The notes below the pieces were generated by a model. The model searched no databases. It was given only the letters and a program-made list of their open reading frames with translations, and was not told the origin of the DNA. Source: JAJDFU01 sp964641965 (GTDB lineage: Bacteria > Bacteroidota > Bacteroidia > Chitinophagales > Saprospiraceae). From it: a stretch of DNA of 55,413 nt. Position 1 is the first letter of the stretch. Each line of letters starts with the position of its first letter. This document shows, piece by piece, positions 40,836 through 49,207 of the stretch. A program made the translations under genes and the position numbers. Location of the stretch: contig CAZXLD010000033.1 in assembly GCA_964641965.1 (NCBI GenBank), forward strand, positions 1 through 55,413, in the 5' to 3' direction.

Positions 40836-42773
40836 ATGATTCATATTACCTTCCCCGATGGCAAGGTTCGCCAATATGAAAAGGGTATAAGTGGACTGGA
40901 AATCGCCAAGTCTATTAGCGAAGGACTCGCCCGAAATGTGCTAGCTGCAAAAGTCAATGGTGAAGTATGGGATGCAACGCGTCCTATTGGCCAGGATGCC
41001 ACTCTTGAACTGCTTACCTGGAAGGATAAGGAGGGAAAAGCTACTTTTTGGCATTCCTCCGCGCATTTGATGGCGGAGGCACTGGAGGAGTTATACCCTG
41101 GCATTAAATTTGGTATTGGCCCTCCGATAGATAATGGATTCTACTATGATGTGGATCCCGGGGACCGTGTGATCTCCACAGATGATCTCCCCAAGATCGA
41201 GGCCAAAATGAAGGAACTAGCGAAGCAAAAAAATGCCTTCGTCCGAAAAGAAGTCCGCAAATCCGAAGCCCTTGCCTATTTCGAGGATAAGGCCGATGAA
41301 TACAAGTTGGAACTCATCCAGGATTTAAAAAATGGGGAGATCACGTTTTATGAACAGGGCCACTTCGTAGATTTGTGCCGAGGCCCTCACATTCCGGATA
41401 CTTCCAAAATAAAGGCTGTAAAACTCCTGAACGTAGCTGGCGCTTATTGGAGAGGAGATGAAAACCGGAAACAGCTCACCAGGATCTACGGAATCACTTT
41501 CCCCAAGCAAAAGGAGCTCAATGAGTACCTGGAGATGCTTGAGGAAGCCAAGAAGCGCGATCATCGAAAACTGGGCCAGGAACTGGAGCTTTTCATGTTT
41601 AGTGATCGGGTAGGCTCAGGCCTCCCTTTGTGGCTTCCCAAAGGGAACAAGCTCCGGGATCGATTGATGCGTTTTCTCAATCAAGAGCAGGAAAAAAGGG
41701 GCTATCTGTTGGTTTCCACTCCGCATATCGGCAAAAAGGAACTGTATCAGACTTCGGGCCACTGGGAGAAATACGGCGAAGATAGCTTCCGTCCGATTCA
41801 GACGCCACGGGAGGGGGAGGAATTTCTCTTGAAGCCCATGAATTGTCCCCATCACTGTGAAATTTATGCCCACCGACCTCATTCCTACAAAGAACTGCCC
41901 ATTCGGATAGCTGAATTCGGTACTGTATATCGCTATGAGCAAAGTGGGGAGCTGCACGGCCTAAGTCGCGTTCGGGGCTTTACCCAGGATGATGCGCACA
42001 TTTTCTGTACCGAAGATCAGCTGAAGGGAGAATTCCTCAATGTACTGGAACTGACCACTACCATTTTATCAAAAATGGGATTCAAATCCTTCAAAACCCA
42101 GATCTCGCTGCGCGACCCCAACAACCCCGCCAAATACATTGGTTCAGATGAGAATTGGGAGCACGCAGAGAAAGCCATTATTGAGGCAACGGAAGAAATA
42201 GGATTGGAAACTACCCGTGAATTGGGAGAGGCGGCTTTTTATGGTCCGAAACTCGATTTCATGATCAAGGACGCCATCGGTCGTTCCTGGCAGTTGGGTA
42301 CCATACAAGTGGACTACAACCTTCCCGAGCGGTTTGACCTGGAATACATTGGGGCTGATAATCAACCCCACCGGCCGGTTATGATCCACCGTGCGCCTTT
42401 CGGGTCTCTGGAACGCTTCATCTCCATCCTCATTGAAGATACCGGTGGGAAGTTTCCCTTATGGCTCACTCCCGATCAGATTGCTATCCTACCGATCAGC
42501 GATAAATTCAACCCCTATGCTGCCGAAATTGAGCAACAGCTGGCGGAATCTGATATTCGAGGATTTATCGATGATCGAAGTGAAAAGATTGGACGTAAAA
42601 TAAGAGACACCGAATTAAAAAAAATTCCATTCATGCTGATTGTTGGAGAAAAAGAAGCCGAAGAAAAAACGGTTTCTGTCCGAAAACAAGGCGAGGGTGA
42701 CATCGGCAGTATGGATGTGGACGGCTTTATTGCTTTCTTTCAAAAGGCTATAGAGACAGAAGAAGGACAATAA
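40836..42773 (+). CDS. thrS: Threonine--tRNA ligase
   Basis: Starting at ATG 40836 (645 residues). The N-terminal TGS domain (ITFPDGKVRQYEKG) is followed by the editing domain with HxxxH (WHSSAHLMAEALEEL) and HFVDLCRGPHIPDT, then the class II catalytic core: motif 1 near PKGNKLRDRLMRFLNQ, motif 2 RIAEFGTVYRYEQSGE, and motif 3 HRAPFGSLERFISIL. The C-terminal anticodon-binding domain ends near residue 640. It charges tRNA-Thr and edits serine. All catalytic parts are present; the usual neighbour infC is not in the window. Confidence 0.97.
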   Translation: MIHITFPDGKVRQYEKGISGLEIAKSISEGLARNVLAAKVNGEVWDATRPIGQDATLELLTWKDKEGKATFWHSSAHLMAEALEELYPGIKFGIGPPIDNGFYYDVDPGDRVISTDDLPKIEAKMKELAKQKNAFVRKEVRKSEALAYFEDKADEYKLELIQDLKNGEITFYEQGHFVDLCRGPHIPDTSKIKAVKLLNVAGAYWRGDENRKQLTRIYGITFPKQKELNEYLEMLEEAKKRDHRKLGQELELFMFSDRVGSGLPLWLPKGNKLRDRLMRFLNQEQEKRGYLLVSTPHIGKKELYQTSGHWEKYGEDSFRPIQTPREGEEFLLKPMNCPHHCEIYAHRPHSYKELPIRIAEFGTVYRYEQSGELHGLSRVRGFTQDDAHIFCTEDQLKGEFLNVLELTTTILSKMGFKSFKTQISLRDPNNPAKYIGSDENWEHAEKAIIEATEEIGLETTRELGEAAFYGPKLDFMIKDAIGRSWQLGTIQVDYNLPERFDLEYIGADNQPHRPVMIHRAPFGSLERFISILIEDTGGKFPLWLTPDQIAILPISDKFNPYAAEIEQQLAESDIRGFIDDRSEKIGRKIRDTELKKIPFMLIVGEKEAEEKTVSVRKQGEGDIGSMDVDGFIAFFQKAIETEEGQ

Positions 42774-42838
42774 TTCTTCAATTTTGGCACTATTGCAGTC
42801 AACCATTTAATTTTTTTCCTGTCTTTTCTAACGAGACT

Positions 42839-42852
42839 TTTAACTAGTTAAA
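42839..42852. repeat. 14-base perfect palindrome after thrS
   Basis: TTTAACTAGTTAAA reads the same on both strands. It lies in the 147-base gap between thrS and the small type IX cargo gene. It could be an operator or chance; there is no T-run directly after it. Confidence 0.35.
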
Positions 42853-42920
42853 CTATATTTAAACTTCTTGCGCCGATCCCTTTTCCGAACTAATATCGTA
42901 CTATCATTTTAATTTTTGGG

Positions 42921-43238
42921 ATGAAGCATTTTTTACTCTCCTTATTTTTTATTGCGTTGTTGATTCCGGCCTTTGGGCAACGGAGTAGTCGATACCTATC
43001 GGATGGGGAGGAGTTACAGTTTTACCCCAATCCAGCCATGGACTATATTTCTCTTAAGGGACAGCAGTCCGTACAAGAGGTTCACGTTTACGACCTGCTT
43101 GGTAAACGGCTTAAAACCTTTCTAGCCGTTAATAATTCGGTTTTCTTCGTGGGCGATCTGAACAGGGGTACCTACTTGGTACAATTTATTGACCCAAAGA
43201 ATCAGGTTCTTGCTACCCGCCGAATGAATAAGCAATAA
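42921..43238 (+). CDS. Minimal type IX secretion cargo (sorting domain only)
   Basis: A 105-residue protein: a signal peptide (MKHFLLSLFFIALLIPAFGQ) and then almost directly a type IX sorting domain, with LQFYPNPAMDYISL, VQEVHVYDLLGKRLKTF, LNRGTYLVQF and a basic end (RRMNKQ). Only about a dozen residues lie between signal and sorting domain. So it is either a secreted signal-only peptide, a remnant of a larger protein, or a carrier that remains at the cell surface after processing. The frame is intact and it has its own start. Confidence 0.85.
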   Translation: MKHFLLSLFFIALLIPAFGQRSSRYLSDGEELQFYPNPAMDYISLKGQQSVQEVHVYDLLGKRLKTFLAVNNSVFFVGDLNRGTYLVQFIDPKNQVLATRRMNKQ

Positions 43239-43263
43239 GCTATAGCCATCTCTTCGGACAGCT

Positions 43264-44196
43264 CTACTTGTAATAATCTTGAAAAAAATCAGGCAGATGC
43301 CTCAAGGCAGCAATTTCCCTATACTTTTCTCGAGTTTCAGTCGCTGGTGCTCCCCAATAGACTTTGCCTGCTTCCAGGTTTTTCGATACCCCAGATTTGG
43401 CATACACAATAACATCATCCCCGATCTTTAGATTTTGTGCGACGCCCACCTGGCCGTAAATCGTTACCCGGTCACCGATTACAGTATTCCCTGCAATCCC
43501 AACTTGGGCTGCAATTAAGCAATTCGCACCAATCCTCACGTCGTGCCCAATCTGAATAAGACAATCCAGTTTGCTCCCTTTTCCGATAATCGTATCCCCT
43601 GAAACTCCACTGTTGATGGTGCAACCTGCCCCGATATCCACTCCTTCTTCCAGAACTACCCGTCCACCCGTACGCCATCTCCGGTATCCTGCCTTGGTTT
43701 TCTGGAAATAAAAAGCATCGCTCCCGATTACTGCACTATTCTGAACCGTCACATTGTCCTTCAGTATAGCATAATCTCGAATGGATGCATTGGCCTGGAC
43801 ATAACAATTCGCTCCTATTTCCACATGATGGCCGATGATCACACCGGGTTCAATCACTGCTGTCGGATGAACTTTTGCAGTTTCACTAATGGCCTGGGTC
43901 AATGGGTGAAACGGTCGGAATTTTTGCACCAAATTGTTGTAAGCCTTAAAAGGCTCAGGGTGTACCAACAATGCCTTGCCCACAGGTACTTTGACTGCCT
44001 TATCAATGATAATTAGGCTGGCTGCCGACTGTAAAGACTTGGCATAATACTTTTCTGCATCTACAAAGGTGATATCTCCTGGTTCGACTTGATGAATTTC
44101 ATTGATTCCTTCCACCTTCAGGCTTGATTCTCCATACAGGTCTGCCCCAATCATTTCTGCCAAATCCTTGGCGGTAATAGGTTGTGGTAATTTCAT
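43264..44196 (-). CDS. lpxD: UDP-3-O-acylglucosamine N-acyltransferase
   Basis: Starting at ATG 44196 (310 residues): the longer frame adds 19 residues without family similarity. The N-terminal uridine-binding domain (ITAKDLAEMIGADLYGE) is followed by a left-handed beta-helix of hexapeptide repeats (VEIGANCYVQANASIRDYAI, VVLEEGVDIGAGCTINSG, IQIGHDVRIGANCLIAAQ with the likely catalytic His). It adds the second acyl chain to the glucosamine in lipid A synthesis, in the cytosol. Other lpx genes are not in the window. Next to the divergent OpuC transporter. Confidence 0.9.
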   Translation of the reverse strand: MKLPQPITAKDLAEMIGADLYGESSLKVEGINEIHQVEPGDITFVDAEKYYAKSLQSAASLIIIDKAVKVPVGKALLVHPEPFKAYNNLVQKFRPFHPLTQAISETAKVHPTAVIEPGVIIGHHVEIGANCYVQANASIRDYAILKDNVTVQNSAVIGSDAFYFQKTKAGYRRWRTGGRVVLEEGVDIGAGCTINSGVSGDTIIGKGSKLDCLIQIGHDVRIGANCLIAAQVGIAGNTVIGDRVTIYGQVGVAQNLKIGDDVIVYAKSGVSKNLEAGKVYWGAPATETREKYREIAALRHLPDFFQDYYK

Positions 44197-44318
44197 ACAG
44201 GCTTGGGATTGATGGCCGTAAAATACGGTGTTAAAATAGGGGAAGTTGTCCATGGAGTATCATTTCCCCAGGAATTGCCATTTTGGGATCGCATCTATTC
44301 TCTATATATTTCCAATGT

Positions 44319-45287
44319 ATGCTGCAAATTCGCAATCTTTCGAAGCATTTTGGCGATAAAGCGGTTGTCAAAGACCTGAGTTTCCAAGTAGAAAAAGGGC
44401 AAATCCTGGTGCTGCTTGGAAAGAGCGGTTCCGGCAAAACGACCACCTTGAAAATGATCAATAGATTGATCGAACCCTCTGGAGGTGAAATATTGATCGA
44501 AGGCCGCAACGTCATGAAAAGCCCTCCGGAAGAACTCCGACGAAACATAGGCTATGTAATTCAGGACAATGGCCTTTTTCCTCATTACACAGTTGCCGAA
44601 AATGTTGCGCTGGTTCCCCGATTACTCAAATGGGATAAAAAACGGCAGGAAGCACAAACCCATCGGATGTTGAGCATGCTGGATTTAGATCCGGATGAAT
44701 ATGGACCGAAGGCTCCTTCCGAACTAAGCGGCGGACAGCAACAACGAGTAGCTATTGCGAGGGCTTTAGCAGCTGAGGCTCCACTGCTCCTGATGGATGA
44801 ACCTTTCAGCGCTCTGGACCCAATTACCCGGGTGCGGGCACGTGCCAAATTCGAAGCTTTGATCCGGGAGCTTAAAACAACCGTGGTGATGGTCACCCAT
44901 GATGTGGTAGAGGCTGTTGATCTCGGGGATCAAATTGCCTTAATGGAGAATGGCCTTCTAGCCCAGTTGGGAAGTCCTGACGAACTCCTGCTCAATCCAA
45001 AAAGTGATTTTGTCCACCATTTTTTCGATGGAAATCGAATGGAGTTAGAATTGAGATCGATAAAACTTGAAGTGGTGATTCCATTCCTTCAAATGGACTC
45101 GACAAATATTCACCGTCCGGATGAATTCATTGAGGCCGATGCCCGAGATAGCCTGCTGGAGGTTTTGGAAAAAATGGCCGCTACAAACAGCTCGTTAATC
45201 CTCCTCCCTGATTTAGGAACTACGAGCAGAGAAGATTTGCTTAAGAGTTACTTTTTATGGAAAAAACATCTAGAATCCAAAAACTAA
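44319..45287 (+). CDS. OpuC-type osmolyte ABC transporter ATPase
   Basis: Starting at ATG 44319 (322 residues). A complete ABC ATPase: Walker A LLGKSGSGKTTTLKM, Q-loop, signature LSGGQQQRVAIARALA, Walker B LLLMDEPFSALD, and the switch His in VMVTHDVVEAVDLGD. The C-terminal extension (about 235-322) holds a short regulatory region, not a clear double CBS domain. The signature and the partner gene downstream fit a glycine betaine/choline/carnitine importer (OpuC/ProV type). The permease-binding fusion starts 10 bases after its stop. Confidence 0.9.
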   Translation: MLQIRNLSKHFGDKAVVKDLSFQVEKGQILVLLGKSGSGKTTTLKMINRLIEPSGGEILIEGRNVMKSPPEELRRNIGYVIQDNGLFPHYTVAENVALVPRLLKWDKKRQEAQTHRMLSMLDLDPDEYGPKAPSELSGGQQQRVAIARALAAEAPLLLMDEPFSALDPITRVRARAKFEALIRELKTTVVMVTHDVVEAVDLGDQIALMENGLLAQLGSPDELLLNPKSDFVHHFFDGNRMELELRSIKLEVVIPFLQMDSTNIHRPDEFIEADARDSLLEVLEKMAATNSSLILLPDLGTTSREDLLKSYFLWKKHLESKN

Positions 45288-45297
45288 AGCGGACGTT

Positions 45298-46887
45298 TTG
45301 ATTGAACTGTGGGACACAATCATTGATCTGTGGGATTTTATTTTGGCTAATCGTGTACAGCTTGGACGGCTCGCACTGGAGCATCTTTGGCTTACAGGCG
45401 TATCGCTTTTTCTGGCCATTTTAATCGGAGTTCCTACAGGTATTCTCATCTCGAAAAGGGAAAAGCTATCTAAATGGGTTTTGGGTTTTACCAGTATTTT
45501 GCAAACTATTCCCAGCTTGGCGCTACTCGGCTTTATGATCCCCATTTTTGGAATAGGTGCCCAGCCAGCTGTATTCGCCCTCTTTCTGTATGCCCTCTTA
45601 CCCATCGTACGCAATACCTTTGTAGGAATCCAGGAAGTAAATCCGGCAGTGCGGGAAGCAGGAATTGGAATGGGCATGACGCCTCTACAATTGTTGACCC
45701 GAGTAGAACTTCCATTAGCTATGCCCACCCTTTTCGCTGGAATTCGAACAGCTGCAGTGATCAACGTAGGCGTGGCCACACTTTGTGCTTTGATCGCAGC
45801 AGGGGGACTCGGAGAATATATTTTTACCGGTATCTCCTTGAATAACAGCACTATGATTCTGGCTGGTGCTATTCCAGCGGCTTTGCTCGCTATCTTGATT
45901 GATGGTCTGCTGGGGCGAATACAGCCCTACGCCCAACGCCTACTTGGCCCTATTCTGATTCTAATCGCATTAGCCATGCTGGGGTCAATTGCTCGGCAAA
46001 TCTGGCGAATTTCTCAAAGCGATGCTGTTGAAACCCTTATTGTGGGTTTGGAACCTGAAATCATGGAACGAGAGGATGGCTGGAAAGGCTTAAAAGTAGA
46101 ATATGGCATCGACCTGGAGCCCCGGCAAATGAACAATGCATTACTCTACGATGCCTTAGTCAACGAGAGTGTGGATATCATCAGTGGTAACTCCACAGAT
46201 GGTAGGATAAAGGCCTACAATCTGAAAGTACTGCAAGACGATAAAAATTATTTTCCCCCTTATTTCGCAGCTCCCCTGGTCCGAGCAGCCACCCTGGAGA
46301 CGCATCCGGAATTAGATTCCATCTTGAACCTCCTTGCTTACAGCATTCCAGATTCAACTATGCAACGCCTGAATTACGAGGTAGACGGCCTCAAAGGATC
46401 CCCCCGGGAAGTAGCACTCCGTTTTCTGAGTCAGCGCGGATTTCCAACCGCTATTGAGCGAAAAACCGCACAACCGGATATTGTAATTGGGGCCAAGATC
46501 TTCACCGAACAATATATATTAGGAGAATTGTATGCAGGACTCATCGAAAACCTAACCCCCTTGGACGTAGAACTGAAGCTTGGTTTAGGGGGTACTCAAA
46601 TCGTTTTTAATGCTCTGCTGGCTGGGGAAATTGACCTTTATCCAGAATATACCGGTACCGGACTTCAGGTTTTAATAAAACCAACAGAAGAAGTCCTGGA
46701 TTCCTTGTATCATAATCCGGAACTTATCTATCCTTATGTGAAGGAAAAAAGCTTGGAAAAATATGGAGGCGTTTGGTTCGACCCTTTGGGTTTCAATAAC
46801 ACGTATGCCTTTATGATGCGTGCAAATCAAGCTGATCAATTGGGCATACAATCCATCTCGGACCTGGCAGAATATCTCAATAACTAA
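45298..46887 (+). CDS. OpuC-type permease fused to a permuted substrate-binding domain
   Basis: A 529-residue protein starting at TTG (45298), ten bases after the ATPase gene. Residues 1-235 are a permease of about six helices with the EAA loop EAGIGMGMTPLQLLTRVELP (120-139). A linker leads to a binding domain in an unusual order: first a second-lobe-like part (about 241-382: DGWKGLKVEYGI, GNSTDGRIKAYNLKVLQDDK, FPPYFAAPLVRA, MQRLNYEVDGLKGSPREVAL), then a first-lobe-like part (about 394-529: IVIGAKIFTEQYILGELYAG, LGLGGTQIVFNAL, DLYPEYTGTG, DPLGFNNTYAFMMRANQ, IQSISDLAEYLNN). In normal OpuC proteins the first part comes before the second. So the binding domain is circularly permuted. It would bind choline, betaine or carnitine. 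Ends cleanly at the stop. Confidence 0.9.
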   Translation: MIELWDTIIDLWDFILANRVQLGRLALEHLWLTGVSLFLAILIGVPTGILISKREKLSKWVLGFTSILQTIPSLALLGFMIPIFGIGAQPAVFALFLYALLPIVRNTFVGIQEVNPAVREAGIGMGMTPLQLLTRVELPLAMPTLFAGIRTAAVINVGVATLCALIAAGGLGEYIFTGISLNNSTMILAGAIPAALLAILIDGLLGRIQPYAQRLLGPILILIALAMLGSIARQIWRISQSDAVETLIVGLEPEIMEREDGWKGLKVEYGIDLEPRQMNNALLYDALVNESVDIISGNSTDGRIKAYNLKVLQDDKNYFPPYFAAPLVRAATLETHPELDSILNLLAYSIPDSTMQRLNYEVDGLKGSPREVALRFLSQRGFPTAIERKTAQPDIVIGAKIFTEQYILGELYAGLIENLTPLDVELKLGLGGTQIVFNALLAGEIDLYPEYTGTGLQVLIKPTEEVLDSLYHNPELIYPYVKEKSLEKYGGVWFDPLGFNNTYAFMMRANQADQLGIQSISDLAEYLNN

Positions 46888-46993
46888 GGCTTCTAAATAC
46901 GGATTCCATTTTTCATTGTATTAGCTCGTCAATATTTTATCATTCATTCAACTTGCTTTCCTAATCGGTCAGCATCCTTCTATTTCTTATATA

Positions 46994-47557
46994 ATGCAAG
47001 ATCGGAAACGATGCGACTGGTGTGAGAAAGACGATATCTACCGGAATTATCACGATACGGTTTGGGGAGTACCCGAATACGATAGCCGCAAGCTCTTTGA
47101 AAAGTTAAACCTCGACGGCGCTCAGGCCGGGTTGAGTTGGTATACTATTTTGATTCGGGTTGACAGTTATTTCAAAGCTTTCGATGGTTGGGATCCCGAG
47201 AAAATCGCACGTTACGATAACCAAAAATTCCAGACGCTCTTACAGGATACCGGAATTATACGCAATAAACTAAAGATCAAGGCAGCTATTGAAAACTCGA
47301 AAGCCTATTTGGAACTGGAGTCGGAAGGGATCTCTTTCAGCGATTACTTATGGAAGTATGTGGATGGCAAACCTTTGGTTAATCACTGGAAAAGTATGGA
47401 GGAAGTCCCTGCACAAACTGACCTTTCCAGGGAGATAAGTAAAGATTTAAAAAAGAGGGGGTTCCGATTTGTTGGCCCTACCATTGTGTATGCCTTTATG
47501 CAAGCTGTGGGAATGGTGGATGATCACCTTACTTATTGTTGGCGGAGGACCGGTTAG
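46994..47557 (+). CDS. tag: DNA-3-methyladenine glycosylase I
   Basis: A 187-residue protein with the Tag signature: RCDWCEKDDIYRNYHDTVWG near the N-terminus (with the Cys of the zinc site), LSWYTILIRVDSYFKAFDGW, and KKRGFRFVGPTIVYAFMQAV plus GMVDDHLTYCW at the C-terminus. The His and Cys residues that form the zinc snap in this family are present. It excises 3-methyladenine from DNA after alkylation damage. Confidence 0.93.
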   Translation: MQDRKRCDWCEKDDIYRNYHDTVWGVPEYDSRKLFEKLNLDGAQAGLSWYTILIRVDSYFKAFDGWDPEKIARYDNQKFQTLLQDTGIIRNKLKIKAAIENSKAYLELESEGISFSDYLWKYVDGKPLVNHWKSMEEVPAQTDLSREISKDLKKRGFRFVGPTIVYAFMQAVGMVDDHLTYCWRRTG

Positions 47558-47564
47558 GCCCTGG

Positions 47565-49112
47565 TTAATCGATCGGGCGTACTCGATATAACACCCAGAT
47601 CTCATTAATAGTGTTGATACCCTGTTGCTCCAACCACTCATTCACCCTCCAAATAGTTTTGGAAGAATACTTAACTGGTTCCATCCTTGCCTCCAATGCT
47701 TCCCTGCTCGAATCATTCCGAAGTTGATTGTAAGTAGAGGCTAAATAAAATTCTCCTTCTCCGGAGGCCAGTTCAAAGATCTGATTTAGTGAATCCCGTG
47801 TTACAAATTCTACTTTCGGATTGAACACCGCGTAATACCACTCCAGCGGAATCCTGCTGCTGGATTGGAATGGGTTTCGCCGGTGGCAATAGATCGTGAT
47901 CGATTCTTGTTGTTCTGCAAACTGTCGATCCATCAATTGCATAAAGTGGATTCCCTGGGAATAGGGAGTGAGCATGAAAAAACCCAATGCAAATGTGTTG
48001 AGCAAGAGCGAGAAAATTACCACGCCTCCCAGTACCCATTTCCAAGCTTTTGCCCAGCTAGAGTACCCTATTAAAAATCCTGCCAAACCATAGCCTACCA
48101 ACAAGGGCAGCACCCCAAAAATGGGAAAAAGAAAACGGTCTTCCTTGTGAGAGACAGCGAAGTGGGCCAACAGAAAGAAGATGGTTGCCAATACAAATGG
48201 ATCTCGAATTCGTTTCCACATTCCCCATGCTGCGGTTCCCAGGAGTAGTATGCTTAGCAATGGAGCAGTCAGGACAGCTGCTAGAATAGCTAAATAAAAG
48301 GTAACCGGCTCCGTCCCAAAATCTGCCGCCTTTCCCTCTACGATATTCACACGAAAATAATTAACCGGCGTACTTACAAATTCCTCGTAGTACAGACTAT
48401 CCAAATAGGTATTTAACACAAAACCAATGCTAAAGCCCAAACCCATCCATCCTAAGGTTTTCCAGATTCCCTTTTGGGTCCAGAAGAACCAGACCAAAAA
48501 GCCTATCCCAGCAAAACCGATTTGAAACCGGGCGAAGAAAGCCAAGCTCATGATGAATCCAATCAATAATCCTTTCCCAATGGAGAGGGGCTTTTTTTCC
48601 TGCCAAATGAGGTAGAGCGTCATAGCGCCAAAAAAGAATAAGGAAGACAAGATCTCTGCACTATAGGAAGCCCGGATAAAGGGGAACCACCAAGAGAAAT
48701 TCAGGATTCCTAAACAGACATACAAGATGCGAGTATCGAAAGGCCGAAGGAATTTCAGAATGATAAAATTGAAGAGTAGTGAGGTGGAGAGCCCGCAGAC
48801 CAAACGCAGCAATGTCAGGATATGATAATGATCTTCCATTCCCAAGAAGGTGACCAGTTTATAGTACCCCATGAATAAGAACATCTTGAGGCTAGGCAAC
48901 ATTTTTTCCTCAAAGTCCCACAAAACCTCGGCTGAGCTAGGTAGGCCTAGAAAACGCATACCATATTCAACAACTGCAAAGTGCTGGTCTGGATGGTAGG
49001 CCCCGACTGCTGTTATCGCGGTAATGATTTGGATTACCAATCCAAGAAAAAGAATGATTTGAACAGACCTATCTTGGCGAACCAGATTTACTGGTGTATG
49101 AGTTCTTTCCAT
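47565..49112 (-). CDS. GT22-family mannosyltransferase-like protein
   Basis: Starting at ATG 49112 (515 residues). A highly hydrophobic protein with about ten or more membrane helices. The first luminal/periplasmic loop carries the signature HPDQHFAVVEYGMRFLGLPS (the HxDE/HPDE-type motif of Alg9/PIG-B glycosyltransferases), then FEEKMLPSLKMFLFMG. This is the GT22/GT-C type that uses lipid-linked mannose. In bacteria such proteins are rarely characterised. The long C-terminal soluble part ends IPLEWYYAVFNPKVEFVTRD. Function on a glycan or lipid remains unknown. Convergent with tag, 8 bases apart. Confidence 0.8.
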   Translation of the reverse strand: MERTHTPVNLVRQDRSVQIILFLGLVIQIITAITAVGAYHPDQHFAVVEYGMRFLGLPSSAEVLWDFEEKMLPSLKMFLFMGYYKLVTFLGMEDHYHILTLLRLVCGLSTSLLFNFIILKFLRPFDTRILYVCLGILNFSWWFPFIRASYSAEILSSLFFFGAMTLYLIWQEKKPLSIGKGLLIGFIMSLAFFARFQIGFAGIGFLVWFFWTQKGIWKTLGWMGLGFSIGFVLNTYLDSLYYEEFVSTPVNYFRVNIVEGKAADFGTEPVTFYLAILAAVLTAPLLSILLLGTAAWGMWKRIRDPFVLATIFFLLAHFAVSHKEDRFLFPIFGVLPLLVGYGLAGFLIGYSSWAKAWKWVLGGVVIFSLLLNTFALGFFMLTPYSQGIHFMQLMDRQFAEQQESITIYCHRRNPFQSSSRIPLEWYYAVFNPKVEFVTRDSLNQIFELASGEGEFYLASTYNQLRNDSSREALEARMEPVKYSSKTIWRVNEWLEQQGINTINEIWVLYRVRPID

Positions 49113-49207
49113 GCTAAGAAAAGCCCGATGGCTATCATTTAGAATCAGGAAAAACGAATTTTTCAAATGAGTCGGTGACAATGGTAGGAAAATTCACCGA
49201 AAAAGGA

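Noticed and set aside
42901..42920. Promoter before the small type IX cargo gene
   Set aside because: TAATTTTTG has one base too many for TAnnTTTG and would leave almost no leader.
45270..45851. A 193-residue open frame on the minus strand opposite the OpuC permease
   Set aside because: The plus strand encodes conserved permease motifs; the reverse frame is rich in Ser, Pro, Arg and Lys with no domain.
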